From assembly GCF_015645385.1 (NCBI RefSeq), contig NZ_JADOET010000002.1:1-64000 (forward strand): DNA of 64,000 nucleotides, read 5' to 3'. Position numbers and translations under genes: made by a program. The DNA comes from Winogradskyella marina (GTDB taxonomy: Bacteria; Bacteroidota; Bacteroidia; Flavobacteriales; Flavobacteriaceae). This document shows positions 44,320 through 54,222 of this stretch, one piece after another (the first letter of the stretch is position 1; the number at the start of each line of letters is the position of its first letter). The notes below the pieces were generated by a model. It saw nothing but the letters and a program-made list of their open reading frames with translations. It was not told the origin of the DNA and did no database searches.

Positions 44320-44350
44320 AAAGTGGGTTGTAGAGAGCCCACTTTTTTTT
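44320..44350 (+). terminator. Terminator of paralogue B
   Basis: AGTGGGTT-GTAGAG-AGCCCACT with one weak pair, followed by T9; the counterpart of 43307-43338. Confidence 0.82.
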
Positions 44351-44444
44351 TGTTTAAAATAGTTTGGTGAGGCATCATTCATAAAAAACTTTAATTCCTC
44401 TTTATTCTAATTCTACTATGCTGTACATTATATAGCAGCAAGAC

Positions 44445-45227
44445 TTATTTTCCAGGAAACTCAGCCTTACGCTTCTCTAAAAATGCCGTTGTACCTTCTA
44501 CAAAATCTTCCGTTCCAAAGCATTCTCCAAACTGTTTGATTTCTACTTTGTAGCCATCTTTTCCGTCTTTGTAATTCGCATTAATAGCTTTTATGGCTTT
44601 TCCAATGGCAACCGATGAATTTCGCATAATTTTACTTGCAATTTTTTCGGCTAATGGTACTAATGCTTCTAGTTCTACAACGTGATTTACCAAGCCGTAA
44701 TTCAAGGCTTGGTCAGCATTGATCATACCAGCGGTCATTACCATTTCCATAGCTCTTCCTTTACCAACTAATTGTGGTAAACGTTGTGTGCCTCCATAAC
44801 CTGGAATCACTCCAAGTGATGTTTCTGGTAATCCCATTTTGGCGTTAGTACTTGCCACTCTAAAATGACATGCCATGGCTAATTCTAATCCTCCACCTAG
44901 CGCAAAACCGTTAACCGCAGCAATAACAGGAGTGCTTAAATTTTCTACAAAATCGAACAATAATGCTTGTCCTTGTGCTGCTAATTTTCCACCTTCGTCA
45001 ACACTAAAATCCGCGAATTCGCTAATATCTGCTCCTGCAACAAAAGCTTTTTCGCCACTTCCTGTTATGATGATAACTTTGGTATTATCATCTGAATCGG
45101 CTTCATCAAAAGCATCATGCAATTCTTGAATGGTGTCTTTATTTAAAGCATTTAACTTCTTTGGTCTGTTGATGGTTATGGTTGTGATGCCATCGCTGTA
45201 TTCTGAAATAATAGTATTATAAGACAT
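44445..45227 (-). CDS. Enoyl-CoA hydratase/isomerase family protein
   Basis: A 260-residue crotonase-fold enzyme with the oxyanion-hole segments 'GEKAFVAGADISEF' and 'AVNGFALGGGLELAMACHFRVAS', and both catalytic glutamates of short-chain hydratases in 'GLPETSLGVIPGYGGTQRLPQLVG'. It should hydrate crotonyl-CoA-type substrates in fatty-acid breakdown or butanoate metabolism. It stands alone; no other beta-oxidation gene is near. Confidence 0.93.
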   Translation of the reverse strand: MSYNTIISEYSDGITTITINRPKKLNALNKDTIQELHDAFDEADSDDNTKVIIITGSGEKAFVAGADISEFADFSVDEGGKLAAQGQALLFDFVENLSTPVIAAVNGFALGGGLELAMACHFRVASTNAKMGLPETSLGVIPGYGGTQRLPQLVGKGRAMEMVMTAGMINADQALNYGLVNHVVELEALVPLAEKIASKIMRNSSVAIGKAIKAINANYKDGKDGYKVEIKQFGECFGTEDFVEGTTAFLEKRKAEFPGK

Positions 45228-45307
45228 TTTTGTTTGATTTTTAAGACTCTTCTAGACTTAGTCTGCGCTCAGCACAAGCTTTTCTCAGAGTAACAATTTA
45301 TAATTAT

Positions 45308-46777
45308 TTATTTTATAGTCGCTTCTTGCACAGGAAATGAAACCGTAAAAACAGTCCCTTTTCCTAATTCCGTTGTAAAGGTAATACTTCCATTATAAGT
45401 TTCTACAATGTTCTTTACCATGGCTAATCCTAATCCCATTCCACTAGATTTGGTAGTGAATTTTGGTTCAAATATTTTATCCTTAGTATCTTCAGCAATA
45501 CCAGAACCATTGTCTTTAATTGTAATATTTACATGGTCTCCTTCCTTAAATACACGTACTTCAACCTTCGGACTTTCAACATTATCTGGTATAGCTTGAA
45601 TCCCATTTTTAACCAAATTAGTTACCACTCTTATTAACTGAGTTCTATCGAATTTAGCTATGATTTTTTCGGATGAAGACTGGAATTCAATATAGTCTTC
45701 ATTAAAAATATCAAGCGCCATTTTTACAATTTGCACCACATTAAGAACTTCACTTTTTTGAGCAGGCATTTTAGCAAAATTAGAAAATGCAGAAGCAATA
45801 GAACTCATGGTATCAATTTGTTGAATTAACGTGTTGCTATATTCGTCTATTTTTTCATGAATTTTTTCATCTTCAGGATTAAATTTACGTTGAAAACTTT
45901 GAACCGTCAATCGCATTGGTGTTAACGGATTTTTAATTTCGTGTGCAACTTGTTTTGCCATTTCGCGCCAGGCTTGCTCTCTTTCGTTGGTTGCCAATAC
46001 TACAGCACTGGCTTCAAGCTCATCAATCATGCTGTTATACGAATTAACAAGCGTTTCAATCTCCTCACTAGACGATTCAATTTGTATTTTTTTGTTTCGT
46101 TTTTCTAGTCGTGTTTCATTCATTTTATCACTTATGGTTCTAAGTGATTTGGTAATGTATTTAGAAATAAAATAAGCAATAATAATAGCAACTAAAATCA
46201 ATACGATATACGCATAAGCCAAGCGCATTAAAAATTCTTTTAATTCTTTATTAAAAAAGTCGTCATTTTCTAAATACGGTAAATTTAATATGGCAATGGT
46301 CTTAAATTTTTCATCCATTATATAGGTATATGACGATTGAAACGTCTGACCTGCGACATTGTTTTTCACCACATAGCGATGTTCTAAAGTATTAGATAAT
46401 GTATTTAATATTTCTGCATCTAAACAAAGATCTGAAGAATCTCTTTGGATGGTTCGTTTCGAGCTTTTTAGTAATTGTCCGTCTAAATCATACAGGTTAA
46501 TTTGTAGATTGTGAATGGCATCGATTTCAAATATTTCATCTTTAAAAATTAAATGAATATTTTCTGTTGAAACAGGGTATGTTGTTTCTCTTATAACAAA
46601 ATCAATACTTTGTTTAATCGCTTTTTCCTTACGCTCTAATCGTTCACTGTGATATTCCTTGGCTTCTTCGCTATATTGATAAATAGTAATTGCAGCAATC
46701 AGAACCGACGCTACAAGCACCAACAGTATCATAGCCAAATTTATACGAGCTCTTAAGGATAGGCGTTTATTAATCAT
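45308..46777 (-). CDS. NtrY-like sensor histidine kinase
   Basis: A 489-residue membrane kinase: two transmembrane helices (about 14-34 and 188-210) around a periplasmic sensor domain of about 150 residues, HAMP domain (about 212-262), HisKA with phospho-acceptor His279 in 'MAKQVAHEIKNPLTPMRLTVQSFQRKF' (the NtrY-type H-box), and an HATPase_c domain ('IKDNGSGIAEDTKDKIFEPKFTTKSSGMGLGLAMVKNIVETY'). No response regulator is adjacent, so it is an orphan here. The signal is unknown. Confidence 0.93.
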   Translation of the reverse strand: MINKRLSLRARINLAMILLVLVASVLIAAITIYQYSEEAKEYHSERLERKEKAIKQSIDFVIRETTYPVSTENIHLIFKDEIFEIDAIHNLQINLYDLDGQLLKSSKRTIQRDSSDLCLDAEILNTLSNTLEHRYVVKNNVAGQTFQSSYTYIMDEKFKTIAILNLPYLENDDFFNKELKEFLMRLAYAYIVLILVAIIIAYFISKYITKSLRTISDKMNETRLEKRNKKIQIESSSEEIETLVNSYNSMIDELEASAVVLATNEREQAWREMAKQVAHEIKNPLTPMRLTVQSFQRKFNPEDEKIHEKIDEYSNTLIQQIDTMSSIASAFSNFAKMPAQKSEVLNVVQIVKMALDIFNEDYIEFQSSSEKIIAKFDRTQLIRVVTNLVKNGIQAIPDNVESPKVEVRVFKEGDHVNITIKDNGSGIAEDTKDKIFEPKFTTKSSGMGLGLAMVKNIVETYNGSITFTTELGKGTVFTVSFPVQEATIK

Positions 46778-46933
46778 CTAAATACGCTTGGTACGATTTT
46801 TTTTATTCTAAATTCTAAGTTTTAAATATAGCAATAATCAATCCAAAAGTGCGACGCACAAATTTCAATTTACAAAAAACAAAATTTCAATAGATTCCTT
46901 TTGTAATTTGGAATTTGAATATTGGAATTTTTA

Positions 46934-47482
46934 TTAAGCATCCGGATTTTTAGAACGAACATTTTTATATAGTTTGAAGCCCAACATGATTAGAATTCCT
47001 AACACGACCAAACCAATAATTCCAAAAATCCAATCGATAGAACTTTTAAGAATTACTAAAAACACCACCGCAAACAAAATAAATGTTGCACCTTCATTCC
47101 AAATACGCATAAAACTAGAAGTGACTTTAACCTCATCATTTTGAAGTTGTTTGTAGTACAAATGTGTTTTATAATGATAAATAAACAGTAAAAACACAAA
47201 CAGTAATTTAACGTGCATCCAACCTTGCTGAAACCAACTTGGCATTAATATCAGTAACAAAACAGCGAATACAGTGGCTAAAATTGCAGAAGGCCACGTA
47301 ATAATAAACCAAAGCCGCTTTGCCATTAATTTTAGTTGTTTGCCTAAAATTTCTTTTTCAGGTGATGGTTTATGAAAGGCTTCAATTTGATATACAAATA
47401 ATCGTGGAATGTAAAACAAGCCAGCAAACCATGTAATCACAAATATGAGGTGAAGCGCTTTTATATAGTTGTAGTATTCCAT
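46934..47482 (-). CDS. hemJ: Protoporphyrinogen oxidase HemJ (CopD-like)
   Basis: A 182-residue four- to five-helix membrane protein. 'YNYIKALHLIFVITWFAGLFYIPRLFVYQIEA' carries the heme-ligating His and 'GWMHVKLLFVFLLFIYHYKTH' the second His and the conserved lysine of HemJ. HemJ oxidises protoporphyrinogen IX to protoporphyrin IX. Because ferrochelatase, hemA, hemCD, hemE and hemF are all in this window, HemJ rather than a general CopD-like protein is the better reading. No hemG or hemY is seen. Confidence 0.85.
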   Translation of the reverse strand: MEYYNYIKALHLIFVITWFAGLFYIPRLFVYQIEAFHKPSPEKEILGKQLKLMAKRLWFIITWPSAILATVFAVLLLILMPSWFQQGWMHVKLLFVFLLFIYHYKTHLYYKQLQNDEVKVTSSFMRIWNEGATFILFAVVFLVILKSSIDWIFGIIGLVVLGILIMLGFKLYKNVRSKNPDA

Positions 47483-47813
47483 ATTACAAAAATCGTGATT
47501 TTATGTGGTTTTGGACTGGGTTTTACCAATCTAATTTTGGTATAGCCACTGTTATTATTTGAACTTATCTTAAACTGTCGTGCTCATAATAAGATACGAC
47601 GACAATCGTTTAATTTGAACTTATAAACTGTGCCGATAGGTACAGCAAATAGGTAAAAACAAGTACTTACGTTTGTCTAGCGTGCCTTTAGGTACGCCAT
47701 ATATTTTGCTTAAAGGCACAATTGTAAACCCTTGTTATTATTTACCAATATGTTGTCCTTAACAGGACACTTCAAACGCTTAAATATACGTTCGTACATC
47801 TTGAAATTAAAAA
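47483..47813. repeat. Intergenic gap with two matching REP-like hairpins
   Basis: A 331-base gap between hemJ and the MATE gene. It holds CTGTGCC-GATA-GGTACAG (47628-47645) and GCGTGCC-TTTA-GGTACGC (47680-47697): two 18-base hairpins of identical design with a G-T pair at the same position, 34 bases apart. A third half-copy (AAAGGCAC, 47712-47719) follows. They look like a pair of REP-like elements of a third family. No gene is seen. Confidence 0.55.
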
Positions 47814-49169
47814 TCAGTCAATAATTTTAGGATCTAAATTCACCTTAATTTCACGATACAAGAAAAATCCTGTTACAATAGTTGATAACACATCTGAAAT
47901 CGGAAACGCCATCCAAACACCCAAAGCACCAAAATAATTTGGCAGTATAAAAATTAAAGGAATAAAGAAAAACCCTTGACGTGTTAAGGTTAATAGCAAC
48001 GCAGGAATAGCTTTACCTACCGCCTGAAAATACGCTGACCCAATTAACTGAATCGCCACAATTGGTGTTGCTGCAAACACCCAACGCATGGCTGGAGGTG
48101 TTTCAATAAGCACCTTAGCATCTTGAGTAAATAATCGTGTAATAAACTCAGGAAAAACCATTAAAAACACAAAAACTATAGTAGCTAGCAAAGCGGCATA
48201 TTTTATGGCTGTTATTATAGATGCTTTAACGCGTTCAAATTTTTCGGCACCATAATTAAATCCTGCAATAGGTAAAAATCCTTGTGTAATTCCATATATT
48301 GGAAATAAAGCAAACATCAGCATTCTACCAACAATGGCATAAGCGGTCACTGAAGTTTCACCTCCTAAATCGAACAGAATGTTATTCATTAATAAATAGG
48401 TAACACTAACAATCGCTTGCCTTGTTAAAGTCACAAAACCGAGTGCACCAATTTCTTTTACGATTGGTCTATCTAATCCAAAGTGTTTAAAATTGATTTT
48501 TAATTCGGAATGTTTTGAGAGAAAAAACCAAAGCACAAACAAAAAACACAAAACATACGAAATGGTTGTTGCCCAAGCTGCTCCAGCCATTCCCCAATCA
48601 AATATTTTTATAAAAAGAACATCTAAAAGTAAATTCCCTACAGACGGAAACATCATGGCATACATCGCAAATTTGGGTTTGCCTTCTGCTCTAATAACGG
48701 TATTTCCCATCATACAAAGCGCTAAAATTGGCACTCCGTATAATACAATTCTGTAATACACTTTTGCAGGTTCGAAAATGCCCCCTTTTCCACCAAATGC
48801 TGGCACAATTTCATTGATGTAAACTAAACCAAAAATTACAAAAATTGAAGTAATAAGAATGGTTAACGTAATTTGGTTCCCGAATGTTTTTAAGGCTTTT
48901 ACGGCATTATTAGATCCCAAAGCTCTAGAAATAATGGACGAACCACCAATACCAATGGCCATACCAAGTGCCGCAATAAAAAATGAAACAGGAAGCACCA
49001 CATTAATCGCTGCAATAGCTGTTGGACCTATCCAATTGCCCACAAAAATAGTATCTACTAAGATGTTAAGCGACATCACCAAAATACCAATAGATGCTGG
49101 TACGGCTTGCTTTATCAGTAATTTCCCAATAGGCTCATTACCTAAGGCTTCAGAAGATACTTTGGCCAT
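47814..49169 (-). CDS. MATE-family multidrug/Na+ efflux pump
   Basis: A 451-residue membrane protein with 12 predicted helices in two related halves: 'LLIKQAVPASIGILVMSLNILVDTIFVGNWIGPTAIAAINV' and 'PIVKEIGALGFVTLTRQAIVSVTYLLMNN' start the two bundles. The start ATG shares its A with the stop of ferrochelatase (TAATG), so the pump is translated right after hemH. Export of porphyrins or a heme by-product is a tempting but unproven idea. Confidence 0.92.
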   Translation of the reverse strand: MAKVSSEALGNEPIGKLLIKQAVPASIGILVMSLNILVDTIFVGNWIGPTAIAAINVVLPVSFFIAALGMAIGIGGSSIISRALGSNNAVKALKTFGNQITLTILITSIFVIFGLVYINEIVPAFGGKGGIFEPAKVYYRIVLYGVPILALCMMGNTVIRAEGKPKFAMYAMMFPSVGNLLLDVLFIKIFDWGMAGAAWATTISYVLCFLFVLWFFLSKHSELKINFKHFGLDRPIVKEIGALGFVTLTRQAIVSVTYLLMNNILFDLGGETSVTAYAIVGRMLMFALFPIYGITQGFLPIAGFNYGAEKFERVKASIITAIKYAALLATIVFVFLMVFPEFITRLFTQDAKVLIETPPAMRWVFAATPIVAIQLIGSAYFQAVGKAIPALLLTLTRQGFFFIPLIFILPNYFGALGVWMAFPISDVLSTIVTGFFLYREIKVNLDPKIID

Positions 49170-50203
49170 TACATGGTTTTTGTTTTAGAAGTCGCCCATT
49201 CCTCAACCATATTGCTAAGCACTTCTGCGAAATCATCTCGCTCATTAAGACAAGGAATCACTGTAAATTCTTCGCCTCCCATTTCGTGAAAAATTTCTTC
49301 GCCTTCCATAGCAATCTCCTCTAAGGTCTCTAAACAATCACTGACAAACGCTGGGGTGACGATAGCCATTTTTTTAATACCCTCTTTGCCCATTCTTTCA
49401 ATGGTTCGGTCTGTGTAAGGTTGTAACCAAGGGTCAAAGCCAAGTCTAGATTGAAACGTAGTGGAATAGGTTCCATTTTTTAATCCTAATTTTTTAGCCA
49501 CATTAATAGTGGTAATTTCACATTGATGACGGTAACAAAATTCGTGTTGCTCACTTCCCATTTTAAAACAGCACTTACCATTCATTTTGCAGTTGCCATT
49601 GGTAATGTCACTTTTACGGATATGGCGCTCAGGCACCCCGTGATAACTAAAAAGTACATGTTCGTAATCTAAATCATTTAGAACTTCGCCTATACTTTTT
49701 GAAAGTACGTTAATATAATCTTCACGTTTGTAAAACGCAGGAGTTCTTGTAATGGTAACTTCAGGAAAAAACTCAGCAACCAACTCATCAACCTTTACGT
49801 CAATGGTCTCTGTTGTTGCCATTGCAAATTGCGGATATAACGGCAGTGTTTTTATTTCAGTACAACCTTTATCTACCAATTCTTGTAGCCCTTTTTTAAT
49901 GGTCATACTTCCGTAACGCATGGCCAATGCTACAGGATAATCTACTTTTTTCTGTACTTTATCTTTAAGGCGTTCAGACAACACAATCAATGGCGATCCT
50001 TCGTCCCACCAAATTTTCTGATACGCTGCTGCCGAAGCTTTTGGTCTGGTATTTAAAATAATACCTTTAACCAAAAGTGTACGTGCCCAAAGTGGAACAT
50101 CTATAACACGTTCGTCCATTAAAAATTCTCCCAAATACTTTTTTACATCCTTGGGACTTGGACTATCTGGCGAGCCTAAATTGACTAATAAAATTCCTTT
50201 CAT
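49169..50203 (-). CDS. hemH: Ferrochelatase
   Basis: A 344-residue enzyme that inserts Fe(II) into protoporphyrin IX. Family motifs: 'MKGILLVNLGSPDSPSPKDVKKYLGEFLMDERVID', 'YPQFAMATTETI', 'VLFSYHGVPERHIRK' (catalytic His) and 'FVSDCLETLEEIAMEG' (catalytic Glu). A cysteine-rich stretch, 'NCKMNGKCCFKMGSEQHEFC', lies just after the catalytic His and could hold a [2Fe-2S] cluster as in some bacterial ferrochelatases. A minus-strand -7-like element (TACTTTTG, 50353 to 50346) is about 145 bases upstream. Confidence 0.95.
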   Translation of the reverse strand: MKGILLVNLGSPDSPSPKDVKKYLGEFLMDERVIDVPLWARTLLVKGIILNTRPKASAAAYQKIWWDEGSPLIVLSERLKDKVQKKVDYPVALAMRYGSMTIKKGLQELVDKGCTEIKTLPLYPQFAMATTETIDVKVDELVAEFFPEVTITRTPAFYKREDYINVLSKSIGEVLNDLDYEHVLFSYHGVPERHIRKSDITNGNCKMNGKCCFKMGSEQHEFCYRHQCEITTINVAKKLGLKNGTYSTTFQSRLGFDPWLQPYTDRTIERMGKEGIKKMAIVTPAFVSDCLETLEEIAMEGEEIFHEMGGEEFTVIPCLNERDDFAEVLSNMVEEWATSKTKTM

Positions 50204-50512
50204 GTCTAGTGTTTATTGTTTAGTTAGGACACATACTGTTAGCTAATAAACCTTGCGTTGCGTGATAAAATCTTAAATCTGTTGCATTCATGCCGAATGT
50301 ATTTCAGTTTGCTTACAAGAGATTTACGGTTTTCAATTTCAACTGCAAAAGTACAACACTAATTGTAATACTTTATAATGGTTGGCATGGATTTAAACGT
50401 TAATAAATATGAAATATCTATTTGCAATTAGCGTTTTTTATCGACTTTTATAAAATCCACACAGCTGTTTAAAGGATTTAAATATCTTTACAAGCCTTGA
50501 TTGCATTTTATT
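50204..50512. other. Divergent promoter region, no gene
   Basis: 309 bases between the divergent ferrochelatase and TraB/GumN genes. It contains the minus-strand -7-like element mentioned for hemH; a start-like TTG at 50501 lies in the frame of the large gene. No other structure is recognised. Confidence 0.4.
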
Positions 50513-53500
50513 ATGAAGAAACTCCTATCTATTGCTTTTACATTAATCACCTTAGTTGCCTTTTCGCAACAAAAGTACCAGAGCTTACTTTGGAAAATAA
50601 CCGGAAACAATCTTGAAAAACCATCTTACTTATATGGCACAATGCATGTTAGCAAAAAAGTGGCTTTTCGTTTAGACGATGTGTTTTACAAAGCTTTAAA
50701 TCAGAGTGACTGTATTGCTTTAGAATCGGACCCAACCACATGGCCAGGTTTTAACTACGAAATGATGCTTGGGCAAATGGCATCGTACAGTAATTATAAC
50801 AACGATTTTTACACCAATCTTTTTAAGCTAACGCACCCTGAAGAAATGGCGATTAGAGGTTCGGTACGTATGGATAATAATGCTGTTAACGCGTATTTAT
50901 ACAGAAAAAGTAGTGCTTCAGATAATTTTGAAGAAGAGACGTATTTAGACATGTTTATTTTTCAAGCCGGAAAGAAGAACAATAAAAAAATATACGCTTT
51001 AGAGGATTTAGAAGAATCGCGATATTTAACCACAAAAGCAGCTTATAATGCCAATAAAAAGGAATTAGATCCATGGGTTCAGAAATTATATGCTCAAGAA
51101 AACGCCTATTTAATTCAAGAAAACCTCTATCGCGATCGTAATTTAGATTTATTAGATTCTCTTGGAGCTAGTGTAAATACCGAATTCTTTAGAGAGAATA
51201 TGCTTTATATTCGAAATGAGAATATGGTTGTTTCTTTAGAAAAATTAATGCCAACCAAATCCGTATTTGCAGGTGTTGGAGCAGCACATTTACCAGGCGA
51301 ACACGGCATGATTAATATGTTGCGTCAACGCGGTTATACCGTAGAAGCCTTAACCTCTGAGCAAACCGATTATAGTAAAACAGAGAAAACAAAACTAGAC
51401 AGTCTTTTTGTAACACCAGAACTACAACAACATAGCACACCAGATGGGTTTTTAAGCATCAATACCTACGACGAGCTTCGTGAGTTTTCCTATGGAGGAC
51501 AAAAATATTATTTAGATCCAGATATGACTAATGGTGCTTATTTAACCTTAAATAGAATTAGTCGTTTTTCGTATTTACCAAACGAAAAAGAAAATATTAC
51601 TCTTAAAGAAATTGATCATTTATTGTACGAAGACATTCCTGGAGATATCATTAAAAAGGAAACGCTAACACAACCTTATCCGGGTATTAGCATTGTTAAT
51701 AAAACAAAAAAAGCAGAGTTTCAGAAGTATCATATTTATGAAACGCCTTTAGAAATTATCATTATAAAATTTGCGGGTCGTAGTGATTTTGTTTTGAAGC
51801 ATGAAGATAAAATATTCAATTCTATAGCGTTAAAAACTCCTTCAGAGAAAACACAATTATTTGTATCACCTGAGAAAAAATTTCAAGTCGATTTTCCTGA
51901 ATATTACATTTCTAGCAACATGAATAACTTTGGAAAAAAGTTGGTGGAAGGCTATAAAAATAACGCGTATTATTTTGTTGAAGAAGCCGTTTTAAACGAC
52001 ATCACCTATATAGAAGAAGATAGTTTTGAAGCTAAATATTTTCATCATGCCTTATATAAAAATTACAAGTTAACTGAAGCTGAAGGAGGTTTTAAAGCAG
52101 GTGATTATAAAACCTATGAGTCCAACGCTATTTTAGACAAAGACACTGACAAAAAACTACACCTAAAAACCATTGTAAAAGATGGTAGCTACTATTTATT
52201 GGGTTACGTTGGCACCAATGAAAATGATAAATCTGCATTTTTTAAGTCCTTTAAATTCAATAAAACCGACTATTCCGGTTTTGAAAAAGTAATAGATACA
52301 TCCTTACATTTTTCGGTAAAAACCAATGGAAAAGCCCCTTTACCAAATCCGTATGACTACAATTATAATACTGGTAAAAAAGCAAAGGATTACGAACAAA
52401 CCATAAATGAAACGGTTTATTCTACCTATGCGAATGAACAAATTTCGGTATCTAGAACCAAGTTTCACGATTTACAAATGTTTCATAACGTCGATAGTCT
52501 TTGGAAGAATTTAGAAGAGAAAATCAACTACAGAGCACGTTATTATAATGATGCAAAAGCATTTAAAATTGCCAATCGCAAGTCTTCTAAAACCGATAAT
52601 GTTTATACCAATAGTTTTAGTTACACCGATTCTGCAAGTGCCAAACAGGTTTTAGTGAAAAACATTTTGAAAGAAGGTGTCCTTTTTGAACTTAAAACGT
52701 TAGTAGATTCTATAAGTGGTCCTTCAAAATTTGTAACTGAATTTTATGAGACGTTCACACCAAAAGACACCTTGTTAGGCAAAAATGTATTAACCGATAA
52801 AAGCAAACAGTTTTTTGAAGCTTTAAGAGCCAATGATAGTTTAGTTTTTGAAGCTTATAACCTCATTAAATTCAAAAAGCACAATAGTAAAGATATTGTT
52901 TCTGTGCTCAAGGATTTTGAATTTAACAAAGAGCGTTTAGACATCAAATCACATTTGGTAGAACAACTCATTACTATAGATTTAAAGAACAATTTACCGT
53001 TTATAAAGCAATTGTATCACGATAGTTATTCCGATCCACAAACCCAAACAGCCATATTAGAAGGTCTTTTAGATTCTAACAAAAAAGGGAATTACAAAAT
53101 TGCACTAGACCTTATGGAGCGCGATTTGCCCTTAGGTAGCGTAAGTGGCATGTTTTACAATTATAATGGTAAAGATTCTTTAGAATTAAAGGCTTCCTTA
53201 TTTCCTAAAATATTACAATACAGTACAATTTCAGAATACAAACAACCACTTTACACTTTATTGGCAAAGGTGAAAGATAGCGGATTTGTAAAACCAAAAA
53301 CCTATAAAAAATATAAAAACCAGCTGATTAATGATGCTAAAATTGAAGTAAAACGCAATTTAGGAAACTCTAATAATTACGGTTATAATTCGTATTCCTA
53401 TAATTTAGCGACCTATGTACGCTTAATTTTTCCGTATAGAAATGAGCGCAGTGCAAAAGATTTCTTTGAAAAACTATTGAATGTAGAGGACACCAACGCC

Positions 53501-54028
53501 TTAGTAAAATACTATGTATTGCTAACTAAAGCCAAAGAAACCATACCAACAAAACTTACCGAAAAACTCGTAGAAGATGAGGAGAATCAATACTTACTTT
53601 TAGAGGAGCTAGACGAAGCTAAACTATTAAGTCAATTGAAATCTATTACTATTAATCAACAACAATTCGCCAAATCTAAACTCTTATCTGATGCCAATTT
53701 TGAAAAAGAAAAAGACTCTATTCAGTTTCTCTTTAAGCGCGATTTTGTAACCGATAAAGGCAAAAACGCGGTGATGTATTTCTTTAAAATAGATAAAGAC
53801 GATGAGTACTCTGGAAAGACTGAAGCTTTACATTACATCTCTTTTATTAAGCCAAAAGACCCAAAGCAACTGGTTGTAGATTATTATTCTAAATCTGAAA
53901 ATTATGGTACTTCCGTTGATAAAACTAAAGAACTAGAAGAGCAATATACTGAGATTCTCAACTTAGCGATTTACAAGGATAGACAACGTGTAACTGCTAG
54001 TGCTGGCGATGGGTATTATGATTATTAG
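50513..54028 (+). CDS. Very large TraB/GumN-family exported protein
   Basis: A 1171-residue protein starting at ATG 50513 (signal peptide KKLLSIAFTLITLVAFS). Residues about 25-295 form a TraB/GumN (TIKI) domain: 'SYLYGTMHVSKKVAFRLDDVFYKAL' contains the first conserved GTxH histidine and 'VFAGVGAAHLPGEHGMINMLRQRGYTVE' the closing GxxHL..G motif. Normal TraB/GumN proteins stop there. The remaining ~870 residues are of unknown type: beta-rich repeats to about 800 (several segments of the form 'F.FNKTDYSGFEKV'), then a helical part that looks HEAT-like. Possible protease fold plus a large scaffold, envelope-located. Confidence 0.8.
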   Translation: MKKLLSIAFTLITLVAFSQQKYQSLLWKITGNNLEKPSYLYGTMHVSKKVAFRLDDVFYKALNQSDCIALESDPTTWPGFNYEMMLGQMASYSNYNNDFYTNLFKLTHPEEMAIRGSVRMDNNAVNAYLYRKSSASDNFEEETYLDMFIFQAGKKNNKKIYALEDLEESRYLTTKAAYNANKKELDPWVQKLYAQENAYLIQENLYRDRNLDLLDSLGASVNTEFFRENMLYIRNENMVVSLEKLMPTKSVFAGVGAAHLPGEHGMINMLRQRGYTVEALTSEQTDYSKTEKTKLDSLFVTPELQQHSTPDGFLSINTYDELREFSYGGQKYYLDPDMTNGAYLTLNRISRFSYLPNEKENITLKEIDHLLYEDIPGDIIKKETLTQPYPGISIVNKTKKAEFQKYHIYETPLEIIIIKFAGRSDFVLKHEDKIFNSIALKTPSEKTQLFVSPEKKFQVDFPEYYISSNMNNFGKKLVEGYKNNAYYFVEEAVLNDITYIEEDSFEAKYFHHALYKNYKLTEAEGGFKAGDYKTYESNAILDKDTDKKLHLKTIVKDGSYYLLGYVGTNENDKSAFFKSFKFNKTDYSGFEKVIDTSLHFSVKTNGKAPLPNPYDYNYNTGKKAKDYEQTINETVYSTYANEQISVSRTKFHDLQMFHNVDSLWKNLEEKINYRARYYNDAKAFKIANRKSSKTDNVYTNSFSYTDSASAKQVLVKNILKEGVLFELKTLVDSISGPSKFVTEFYETFTPKDTLLGKNVLTDKSKQFFEALRANDSLVFEAYNLIKFKKHNSKDIVSVLKDFEFNKERLDIKSHLVEQLITIDLKNNLPFIKQLYHDSYSDPQTQTAILEGLLDSNKKGNYKIALDLMERDLPLGSVSGMFYNYNGKDSLELKASLFPKILQYSTISEYKQPLYTLLAKVKDSGFVKPKTYKKYKNQLINDAKIEVKRNLGNSNNYGYNSYSYNLATYVRLIFPYRNERSAKDFFEKLLNVEDTNALVKYYVLLTKAKETIPTKLTEKLVEDEENQYLLLEELDEAKLLSQLKSITINQQQFAKSKLLSDANFEKEKDSIQFLFKRDFVTDKGKNAVMYFFKIDKDDEYSGKTEALHYISFIKPKDPKQLVVDYYSKSENYGTSVDKTKELEEQYTEILNLAIYKDRQRVTASAGDGYYDY

Positions 54029-54032
54029 AGAT

Positions 54033-54186
54033 TTATGACGACGCCTGGATATACTTTTTAGGCGTCGTCCCAAATTTCTTTTTAAAAGCCGCAATAAAAT
54101 GGCTTCCTGTACTATAACCGACTTTTAGCCCGACTTCATTCACATTATAATCGCCAGATTCTAAGAGTTTACGAGATACTTTTATT
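54033..54186 (-). pseudogene. Truncated copy of the 3' end of the AraC gene
   Basis: Reading on the minus strand encodes VSRKLLESGDYNVNEVGLKVG...KKYIQASS and a stop, matching the last about 48 residues of the AraC gene 54784-55683 with only a few conservative changes. It has no start and breaks off near 54186. It lies on the far side of the toxin-antitoxin pair from the complete gene. Substitutions are mostly synonymous, so it was once a functional coding end. Confidence 0.9.
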
Positions 54187-54222
54187 TACACGATTACTCA
54201 TTCACTAACTCAACGTACTACA

